This document shows, one piece after another, positions 34,679-35,136 of a stretch of 35,136 nt of DNA (position 1 is the first letter of the stretch; each line of letters starts with the position of its first letter). Source of the stretch: Nanobdellota archaeon (GTDB taxonomy: Archaea; Nanobdellota; Nanobdellia; Parvarchaeales; Parvarchaeaceae). The notes under the pieces were generated by a model. The model did not search any database, was not told the origin of the DNA, and saw only the letters and a list, made by a program, of their open reading frames with translations. The stretch is from the NCBI GenBank assembly GCA_021846665.1, contig JAJZWM010000007.1, forward strand, positions 1-35,136, given 5' to 3'. Both the position numbers and the translations under genes were made by a program.

Positions 34679-35136
34679 ATGATAAATGAAAAATTTATCG
34701 ATATAAGAAATCAAAAGAGTATATTAGAATCATTGCTTTCGAATCTTAAAAAAAATTCACCTTACAGTTCAGCTTTTGATAAAACTAAATATTATATAAC
34801 TAATTCTAATGGAATGTTTTGTGGGAAGTATGCTAAATACGATGACAAAATATTAGTTGATAAGTGGTTCCTTTACGATTCTATGTGCTCTAATAAATTC
34901 GATGACATTGAAAATCTTCTTATACATGAAGAAGCGCACAGGCAGAGTAATTTGTTAGGGACATATGAAAGCGAAAAACCTGATCATTGGATAGAATGGT
35001 TGAAAATATATCTAAAAATTGGAGGTAGAATCCCAAAGGTTTACTTAAAAGAAAAATTATATGAGCATGAAAAAGGATACGAAGAGATAAAAGAAGAAGA
35101 TTTTAAAAACATAATAATTCTGGGATATGAAAACAG
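34679..35136 (+). CDS. Hypothetical protein with HEEAH (HExxH) putative zinc motif; truncated by window edge
   Basis: MINEKFIDIRNQKSILESLLSNLKKNSPYSSAF...FDDIENLLIHEEAHRQSNLLGTYESEKPDHWIEWLKIY...; open to window end, so absent from ORF track. Confidence 0.65.
   Translation, partial: MINEKFIDIRNQKSILESLLSNLKKNSPYSSAFDKTKYYITNSNGMFCGKYAKYDDKILVDKWFLYDSMCSNKFDDIENLLIHEEAHRQSNLLGTYESEKPDHWIEWLKIYLKIGGRIPKVYLKEKLYEHEKGYEEIKEEDFKNIIILGYEN

Noticed and set aside
1-35136. Mobile elements, defence systems, toxin-antitoxin or CRISPR loci
   Set aside because: No transposase, integrase, Cas, restriction or recognisable toxin-antitoxin motifs were found on either strand.

Overview
AT-rich archaeal chromosomal window, gene-dense, with both TATA-box/leaderless and Shine-Dalgarno-led starts. 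RadA, RpoN, archaeal-type AspRS, GatCAB, family-4 UDG, Lrp-type RAM proteins and an eS26-like zinc ribbon support an archaeal origin. The mix of compact core genes, cytochrome bd oxidase and an Mqo-like dehydrogenase resembles small DPANN/ARMAN-like archaea, but that placement is inference. Two tRNAs were read directly: Gly-UCC on the minus strand and Pro-UGG on the plus strand. No CRISPR array, transposase or integrase was seen. The points most worth follow-up are: (1) two AspRS genes of different type, a bacterial-type GAD-domain AspRS at the end of a tight gatC-gatA-gatB operon and an archaeal-type AspRS about 5.5 kb downstream; (2) six unrecognised, completely cysteine-free proteins (about 1,505 aa in total) in two minus-strand blocks flanking the second AspRS; (3) an NMN adenylyltransferase-DUF488 fusion; (4) a stand-alone YHS mini-protein translationally coupled to a YHS-bearing copper-type P-type ATPase; (5) a bd oxidase and Mqo-like respiratory gene set. 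Two edge-truncated CDSs (Mrp/NBP35 at the left, an HEEAH-motif protein at the right) and the 50-aa YHS gene are absent from the supplied ORF track. All family calls come from motif reading by eye; no database search was run.
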